Source of the DNA: Burkholderiales bacterium
GTDB lineage: Bacteria; Pseudomonadota; Gammaproteobacteria; Burkholderiales; Burkholderiaceae_C
Reading direction: 5' to 3'
Assembly: GCA_016192425.1 (NCBI GenBank)
Contig: JACPUE010000006.1
Span: 27,322-91,321, forward strand
DNA: 64,000 nt
Part shown: piece by piece, positions 59,119 to 64,000 of the stretch
Position numbering within the stretch: position 1 is the first letter of the stretch
How the letters are laid out: each line of letters starts with the position of its first letter
Program-made: the position numbers and the translations under genes
Notes under the pieces: model-generated
Seen by the model: the letters and a program-made list of their open reading frames with translations, nothing else
Told to the model about the DNA's origin: nothing
The model's database searches: none

Positions 59119-60385
59119 CACCCCTGCCCAACTCTTGCGTACACCCACGCTCACGCCCGGCTCCGAGGAACTGCGCGCCCAGTTTCCGCTGCTGCAGCAG
59201 GCCATCCACGGCGCGCCGCTGGCCTACCTGGACAACGCCGCCACCACGGCCATGCCGCTGGAGGTGCTGCACGCGCTGCAAGACTTTGAAACCCGGCACC
59301 GCGCCAACATCCACCGTGGCGTGCACACCCTGAGCCAGATGGCCACGGACGACTTCGAGGCCGCACGCGCCACGCTCAAGCAGTTTGTTGGCACCACGGC
59401 CGAGCACGAACTGGTCTTCACCAGCGGCACCACCGAGTCGCTGAACCTGGTGGCGCACGGCCTGTGGGCCGGTGGGCCCCAGCAAGCCTGGCTGCGCGCG
59501 GGCGACGAGCTCATCGTCAGCGGCCTGGAGCACCACGCCAACCTGCTGCCCTGGCAACAGGCCGCGCGCCGGAGCGGCGCCGTGCTGCGCGTCCTGCGCC
59601 CCGACGCCCAGGGCCGCCTGCACGCGGCCGACCTGCAGGCGCTGCTGTCGCCGCGCACCCGCGTGCTGGCCCTGACCGCCAGCGCCAACGCCACCGGCGA
59701 ACGCCCGCCGTATGAAGACTTGCTGCGGATGGCTGCGCAGGCCGGGGCACTCACCGTGCTCGACGCCGCCCAGGCCGCCGCCCACGCCATGCCCGCGCTG
59801 GGGAGAATCGACTGCGACTTCCTGGCCTTTTCCGGACACAAGATGCTCGGCCCCATGGGCATTGGCGTGCTGGTGGGGCGGCGCAGCGCGCTGGAGCGTT
59901 TGGAGCCTCTGCGCCTGGGCGGCGACATGGTGGCCCAGGTGCGCTGGGACAGCGCCGACTACGCCGAACTGCCCGCGCGGCTCGAAGGCGGCACCCCCAA
60001 TGTGGCGGGCGCCGTGGGCCTGGCCGCCGCCGTGCGCTTCATCGCGCGCGTGGGGCGCGACGCCATTGCCACCCATGTGCACGCCCTGCGCGCGCAGGCG
60101 CTGCAGGGCCTGGCGCGCATCCCTGGCATTACCGTGCTGGCGCCGCACGCCACGCAATCGGCGCTGGTGTCTTTTGTGGCCGCGCAGGGGCACCCGCACG
60201 ACATCGGCACCCTGCTGGACGCCCGTGGCATCGCCGTGCGCACCGGCCACCACTGCGCCCAGCCGCTGATGGACCACCTGGGCCTGGGGCCGAGCACACG
60301 CGCCTCGTTCGCCGCCTACAACACGCCCGACGAGGTCGAGCGCCTCGTTGCCGCCGTGGCCCATGCGCTGGAGGTGTTGCGATGA
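59108..60385 (+). CDS. sufS: Cysteine desulfurase SufS
   Basis: PLP enzyme that releases sulphur from cysteine. The 425-residue product has LAYLDNAATTAMP, the PLP lysine K245 in FSGHKMLGP, and the nucleophile C383 in RTGHHCAQP on the extended loop typical of group II enzymes. TPNVAGAVGLAAAV is also conserved. The motif normally D-G-A-Q-A reads D-A-A-Q-A here. The sulphur acceptor is likely SufU, encoded next with an ATGA overlap, since no sufE is present. Confidence 0.95.
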   Translation: MLLDTPAQLLRTPTLTPGSEELRAQFPLLQQAIHGAPLAYLDNAATTAMPLEVLHALQDFETRHRANIHRGVHTLSQMATDDFEAARATLKQFVGTTAEHELVFTSGTTESLNLVAHGLWAGGPQQAWLRAGDELIVSGLEHHANLLPWQQAARRSGAVLRVLRPDAQGRLHAADLQALLSPRTRVLALTASANATGERPPYEDLLRMAAQAGALTVLDAAQAAAHAMPALGRIDCDFLAFSGHKMLGPMGIGVLVGRRSALERLEPLRLGGDMVAQVRWDSADYAELPARLEGGTPNVAGAVGLAAAVRFIARVGRDAIATHVHALRAQALQGLARIPGITVLAPHATQSALVSFVAAQGHPHDIGTLLDARGIAVRTGHHCAQPLMDHLGLGPSTRASFAAYNTPDEVERLVAAVAHALEVLR

Positions 60386-60858
60386 GCTCCGCCGAGAACG
60401 ACCTGTACCAGGAATTGGTGCTGGAGCACAAGCGCGCGCCGCGCAACTTCGGCCACCTGGCCCACCCCACGCACCAGGCCGAGGGCACGAATCCCAGCTG
60501 TGGCGACCAGGTGGCCGTGGAGCTGCAGGTACAGGACGGCCGCGTGCAGGACATCCGCTTCAGCGGCCAGGGCTGCGCCATCTGCATGGCGTCCAGCTCG
60601 ATGATGACCGAGGCTGTCAAGGGCCGCGACCTGGCCGCCGCCCAGCAGTTGCAGCAGCATTTCCGCGCCGTGCTCACCGGCACGCAGGAGCCCGATGAAG
60701 CCCTGCTGGGCAAGCTGGTCAGCCTGAGCGGCGTGCGCCGTTACCCCAGCCGCATCAAATGCGCGCTGCTGGGCTGGCACGCGCTGATGCATGCCCTGAC
60801 AGACCATGCCAACGATGCGGCAGACTCCGCCGCCGTGCCACCGGAGCAGCAGCCATGA
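60382..60858 (+). CDS. sufU: SufU-type sulphur transfer protein
   Basis: IscU-fold protein of 158 residues that, in Gram-positive bacteria, takes sulphur from SufS through a zinc-bound cysteine. Ligands present: C40-G-D42 (NPSCGD), C65 (GQGCAIC), C127 (RIKCALLGW). The insertion between C65 and C127 is characteristic of SufU and distinguishes it from IscU. It overlaps sufS by ATGA and sufT the same way. SufU, rather than SufE, in a proteobacterium is a less common arrangement. Confidence 0.92.
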   Translation: MSSAENDLYQELVLEHKRAPRNFGHLAHPTHQAEGTNPSCGDQVAVELQVQDGRVQDIRFSGQGCAICMASSSMMTEAVKGRDLAAAQQLQQHFRAVLTGTQEPDEALLGKLVSLSGVRRYPSRIKCALLGWHALMHALTDHANDAADSAAVPPEQQP

Positions 60859-61406
60859 ACCGCCGCCCCCGCGAAGACGTGCTGGTGCGCCGCACCGTGG
60901 TGGTCGAGGCCATCCCCAGCGGCGCGCCCATCGAACTGCAGACCGGGCAACTGGCGCAGATCACCCAGGCCCTGGGCGGATCGTTCACGCTGCTGGTCGA
61001 AGGCCAACTCACCCGCCTCAAGGGGGCGGATGCCGACGCCATCGGCAAGACCGCACCGCAGCCGCTGCCTATGCCCGCCGAGATAAAAACCGAAGACGTG
61101 GAGTCGCTCATCTGGGCAACGCTGCGCACCTGCTACGACCCGGAGATTCCGGTCAACATCGTGGACCTGGGGCTGGTGTACCGCTGCGTGCTGGAGCCCC
61201 TGGAAGAACCCGACAAGCTGCGCGTGGTGATCGACATGACCCTCACCGCCCCCGGCTGCGGCATGGGCGAGGCGATTGCGGACGAGGTGTGCGACAAGGT
61301 GCTGGCCCTGCCGCGTGTGGGCGAGATCACGGTGAACATGGTGTTCACCCCGCCCTGGGACCGCTCCATGATGTCCGAGGCAGCGCAACTGGCGCTCGGA
61401 CTGTGA
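60855..61406 (+). CDS. sufT: SUF system assembly protein SufT (MIP18/DUF59 family)
   Basis: 183 residues. The N-terminal third is specific to bacterial SufT; the C-terminal DUF59 domain (about 78-183) shows TCYDPEIPVNIVDLGLVY and LTAPGCGMGEAIADEV, with the reactive Cys in G-C-G-M. SufT has been linked to maturation of Fe-S proteins under high demand. The ATG overlaps the sufU stop (ATGA). Start M-N-R-R-P-R-E-D. It ends the operon; the palindromic family 2 repeat follows. Confidence 0.92.
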   Translation: MNRRPREDVLVRRTVVVEAIPSGAPIELQTGQLAQITQALGGSFTLLVEGQLTRLKGADADAIGKTAPQPLPMPAEIKTEDVESLIWATLRTCYDPEIPVNIVDLGLVYRCVLEPLEEPDKLRVVIDMTLTAPGCGMGEAIADEVCDKVLALPRVGEITVNMVFTPPWDRSMMSEAAQLALGL

Positions 61407-61534
61407 TGCAGGCTTTCCGAGTCGCTGAATCCTTGCAGCCTCTCAATGCCCGCAAAGCCTCTTTCTGGCCTGCTCCCCAGCCAGCAGCCACCGTGCAAGG
61501 GCCGCCAGAAATCCCCCATGCAGGCACTGGTGGC

Positions 61535-61599
61535 GTCCCCCTGCCCGCATCGCACCGCGATGCGAGAGCGGGGGAAAGGAGCGAAGCGACACAGGGGGT
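61535..61599. repeat. Palindromic dispersed repeat, family 2, copy 2
   Basis: Hairpin 61537-61574 with outer CCCCC/GGGGG and inner GCATCGC/GCGATGC, then GCGAAGCGACACAGGGGG. It sits between the convergent sufT and DUF2249 genes. The inner arms differ from copy 1 (GAATTGC/GCAATTC) but are complementary in both. Confidence 0.7.
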
Positions 61600-61609
61600 G
61601 TACTGAAAT

Positions 61610-61909
61610 TCAACCGCAGCAGGCGCCGCCCGAGCAGCAGGAGTCCTCGGACTCTGCCTTGCTGCGTGCGGTCTCCAGCTTGCTGATCTGCACGCGCCAC
61701 AGGTCCGGGCCCGATTGCAGGTAGGCCCACTGGAACTGGCCCGGAGCGCGCGATTCGAGTTGCAGGCGCAGCGGCACGGGGTCATGGTCGTTCACGATTT
61801 GCAGCGCTTCACCGGCGCGCAGTGCGTCGAGGCGGCCAAAAATCTGAAGGTGGCGTTCCTGCGGAACGATGGTACGCACGTCGATTTCGGACACAGAACT
61901 GGAACCCAT
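61610..61909 (-). CDS. DUF2249 family protein
   Basis: 99 residues, start ATG at 61909. It has the TusA-like fold pattern of DUF2249: I-D-V-R-x-I-x-P-x-x-R-H at the start (DVRTIVPQERHLQIFGRLDAL), GEALQIVNDHDPVPL, and FQWAYLQSGPDLWRVQI. It ends CCSGGACCG, a cysteine-rich tail that may bind metal or carry sulphur. It is 62 bases downstream of nnrS and probably in the same NO-responsive operon, since DUF2249 genes often accompany NsrR-regulated genes. Confidence 0.82.
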   Translation of the reverse strand: MGSSSVSEIDVRTIVPQERHLQIFGRLDALRAGEALQIVNDHDPVPLRLQLESRAPGQFQWAYLQSGPDLWRVQISKLETARSKAESEDSCCSGGACCG

Positions 61910-61972
61910 GGTGAGACCTTTCAAAGTGGAGAAGAGAAGGGATGAAGAAGAAAAAACGGAGCGCAGGGCCTC

Positions 61973-63184
61973 TCAGCCGTCCTTGCCGTCCAGCCGGGTG
62001 CGCATGAGCCAGGGGGTGTACACCACCAGATAGAGCGCAAAAGCCATGGCCCACAGGCCCGCTGCCACCGCCAGCGCCTGGGTGTACCAGGCGGGCATCA
62101 CGGCGGGCACCAGCACGCGCAGCACCGCCGCACACATGACCAGCGCATAGGCCAGCACCTCGGGGCGCGAGGCCTGCAACGGCCGCCCGGTGTGGCCGCG
62201 CGCGGTGCGTGTGACCATGCCGATGATGAGCCCACCCGTTACGCCCACTGCAAACGCATGCACCGCCAGCGAATAGCTCACCCAGCCCACCTGGGCCAGC
62301 GCCAGCAGCACAAAGCCGATGGGCAACCAGGCGTAGGCAGCGTGCAGAATCCACAGGATGGGGCGCTTGAACGTGACCCACGGGTGCCACATCCACAGCC
62401 GTACGGCGTGCAGCACGGCGGCCACGGCGCAGGCCACCAGGGTGACCGGGCCGGGCGGGGCAAACACCCACAGGGCCAGCGCCAGGGCGGTGACGGCCAG
62501 CAGCGCCAATTCAAACTTGCGCGGGATGTTGATGACCAGGCCCGGCGTCACGTTCTTGGTGAACATGGGCACCACGCGGCCCGCCATCACGCACTCGACC
62601 ATCACGATGAGGGCCAGCCCGGCGTACAGCGCAGCCACTGCCGGGATGTCAATGGCACCCAGGGCCGACAGGTGGAACACCAGGTTGGCCGCTGCCATCA
62701 GCACCAGCAGGGAGATGAGCGGAATGTTGCGCTTGTTGCCCGCCTTGATGAGCACACGCAGCAGTATCACCGCCACCACGGGCAGCAAGGCCATGTCCAG
62801 TGCGGCATAGACGGGGTACGGCGCCACCACGGCCGCCACGCGGGCCGCCAGCCAGACAAAGGCCAGCGTGCCCAGCAAGGCGCCGCGCGGCGTGGGCAGG
62901 CCGGTCCAGGCCTTCACCGCCGTGAGCAAAAAGCCCACGATGACCCCTGCGGCAAAGCCAAAGAGCATTTCATGCGCGTGCCACAGCAACGGCGCGATCT
63001 CCAGTTTCAACGTGGCATGGCCCAAAAAGAGGGCAACCCACACCGGCACCGACAGGCAGGCCAGCAGGGCCGTTCCCAGGTAAAAGGGCCTGAACCCCAG
63101 GCGCAACATGGGCCAGCCCTGCAGCGGTGCGGCGGCCTGCGCCTTTTCAGAAATGGACATGGGCGGGGGTAGGAGCTGTGTCAT
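61973..63184 (-). CDS. nnrS: NnrS family protein
   Basis: Polytopic inner-membrane haem/copper protein that protects against nitric oxide stress. The 403-residue product has about twelve hydrophobic segments and the family blocks LRLGFRPFYLGTALLACL, HAHEMLFGFAAGVIVGFLLTAV (His ligands), GRVVPMFTKNVTPG, SYSLAVHAFAVGVTGGLIIGM and MVTRTARGHTGRPL. Start 63184 is the first reasonable ATG; one at 63160 (M-S-I-S-E-K) is also possible. A palindrome matching an NsrR site lies about 50 bases upstream. A DUF2249 gene follows. Confidence 0.92.
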   Translation of the reverse strand: MTQLLPPPMSISEKAQAAAPLQGWPMLRLGFRPFYLGTALLACLSVPVWVALFLGHATLKLEIAPLLWHAHEMLFGFAAGVIVGFLLTAVKAWTGLPTPRGALLGTLAFVWLAARVAAVVAPYPVYAALDMALLPVVAVILLRVLIKAGNKRNIPLISLLVLMAAANLVFHLSALGAIDIPAVAALYAGLALIVMVECVMAGRVVPMFTKNVTPGLVINIPRKFELALLAVTALALALWVFAPPGPVTLVACAVAAVLHAVRLWMWHPWVTFKRPILWILHAAYAWLPIGFVLLALAQVGWVSYSLAVHAFAVGVTGGLIIGMVTRTARGHTGRPLQASRPEVLAYALVMCAAVLRVLVPAVMPAWYTQALAVAAGLWAMAFALYLVVYTPWLMRTRLDGKDG

Positions 63185-63232
63185 GGTGGGGTGGTGCCGG
63201 GCAGCATCCAGACTGCGCGGCCAGCGGAACAT

Positions 63233-63257
63233 TAAGATTCATTTTACATGACCCTTA
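63233..63257. promoter_or_regulatory. Candidate NsrR operator upstream of nnrS
   Basis: TAAGATTCATTT and the complement of the other half, TAAGGGTCATGT, form a dyad centred at 63245, with nine of twelve positions matched. The half-site AAGATnCATTT is close to the NsrR consensus in Proteobacteria. It begins 49 bases before the nnrS start, which suits repression of that gene by a nitric-oxide sensor. Confidence 0.6.
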
Positions 63258-63312
63258 AATTCCCGCAAAGGCGCCCCTTCCAAGACATGGCCCCCTCAGG
63301 GGGATCCACAGG

Positions 63313-64000
63313 TCAGAAAGATTCCCAATCGTCATCGCCCCCGGTTTTGGCAGGTTTGGCGGCTGCAGGCTTGGGCGATGTCGGCGGCGTCAGGCTGGGC
63401 GTCCTGGCGGCAGGCCGGGAATGGGCCACCTTGGCCGATGCTGGCCTGGGCGCGGGCGCCGGGGCCGCCACGGGGCGGGTCGCTGGGGCCGCACGGGCCG
63501 CAATGGCATGGCCTGAGCCGTCCTGCACCACACGGAATACCGCAACGGCTTCGACCAGTTCGCGCGCCTGGCTGCTGAGGCTGCCCGCTGCCGCCGCCAT
63601 TTGCTCCACCAGCGCGGCGTTCTGCTGCGTGGCCTGGTCCATCTGTGTCACGGCTTCGCCCACTTGTGATACGCCTGAGCTTTGTTCGCTGCTGGCCGCG
63701 CTGATTTCCCCCATGATGTCCGTCACGCGCCGGATGGCGTTGACCACTTCGGTCATGGTCTCGCCTGCCCTTTCGGCTTGTACGTTGCCTTGTTCCACGC
63801 GTTCCACGCTGGCCGTGATCAGGCTCTTGATTTCCTTGGCCGCTTCGGCGCTGCGCCCTGCCAGGCTGCGCACTTCGCTGGCCACCACGGCAAAGCCCCG
63901 GCCTTGTTCGCCTGCGCGCGCGGCTTCCACCGCCGCATTGAGCGCCAGGATGTTGGTCTGGAAGGCGATGCCGTCGATCACGCCGATGATGTCGGCGATC
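63313..64000 (-). CDS. Methyl-accepting chemotaxis protein, C-terminal part
   Basis: Cytoplasmic end of a chemoreceptor; the sensory and membrane part lies beyond the right edge. The signalling hairpin tip is present as [22 protein letters not shown] with [20 protein letters not shown], and methylation-helix sequence follows. A long Pro/Ala/Lys linker leads to a terminal DDWESF, an xWxxF pentapeptide of the type that tethers CheR and CheB. No chemotaxis genes are adjacent in view. A small CCCCCT-C-AGGGGG hairpin (63291-63303) follows its stop. Confidence 0.93.
   Translation of the reverse strand, partial: IADIIGVIDGIAFQTNILALNAAVEAARAGEQGRGFAVVASEVRSLAGRSAEAAKEIKSLITASVERVEQGNVQAERAGETMTEVVNAIRRVTDIMGEISAASSEQSSGVSQVGEAVTQMDQATQQNAALVEQMAAAAGSLSSQARELVEAVAVFRVVQDGSGHAIAARAAPATRPVAAPAPAPRPASAKVAHSRPAARTPSLTPPTSPKPAAAKPAKTGGDDDWESF

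Overview
The window is GC-rich bacterial chromosome and reads as a betaproteobacterium of the Burkholderiales, most likely Comamonadaceae (Acidovorax-like). That placement rests on protein character and gene order recognised from memory: suc-lpdA-zapE, ilvIHC-pssA-leuA, the sigma-factor/DUF3619/DUF3106/RDD block, and dispersed hairpin repeats of a type I associate with this family. No search was run, so genus level is inference.

Layout. 1-16855: start of purL, map-glnD, a lipoprotein of unknown role, clpS-clpA, dnaE, bamD, a DinG/YoaA-type helicase, a PP2C phosphatase, an unknown exported protein and zapE. 16920-22849: lpdA, sucB, sucA (2-oxoglutarate dehydrogenase), all on the minus strand. 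23107-29525: an AI-2E family transporter, a sigma-54 activator divergent from an aldehyde dehydrogenase with a good -24/-12 promoter, a DUF779 protein, peptide deformylase and a YbaN-type membrane protein. 29588-29756: two tandem tRNA-Asn(GUU) genes.

29740-36935: a 7.2-kb integrated element between 17-bp direct repeats, the left one being the 3' end of the second tRNA-Asn. It carries a large serine recombinase whose last codons and stop lie inside the tRNA, a co-translated HTH-like protein, a tyrosine recombinase, a truncated terminase, small phage genes and a structured RNA resembling the C4 antisense RNA of P1/P4-type phages. Circularisation would give the serine recombinase a different, longer C-terminus followed by an intrinsic terminator; this is the most interesting observation here.

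37025-47037: aat-bpt (N-degron transferases), an IclR regulator, a PBP7-type endopeptidase, leuA with a leucine-rich leader peptide and attenuator, pssA, and ilvIHC ending in a clear terminator. 47327-50783: ECF-like sigma factor, DUF3619, DUF3106, RDD, a LOG-family protein, and glnB. 50848-55345: nadE, a gene relic, and a CHASE-PAS-GGDEF-EAL protein. 55521-61406: sufBCDSUT. 61610-64000: a DUF2249 protein and NnrS behind a probable NsrR operator, then the 3' part of a chemotaxis receptor.

Some genes act together. GlnD modifies the GlnB encoded 47 kb away. Map, Def, Aat, Bpt, ClpS and ClpA cover N-terminal processing and N-degron proteolysis. ilvIHC and leuA make the branched-chain amino acids. 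Two families of dispersed hairpin repeats (six and two copies) sit between genes, and one copy is read in frame inside nadE.
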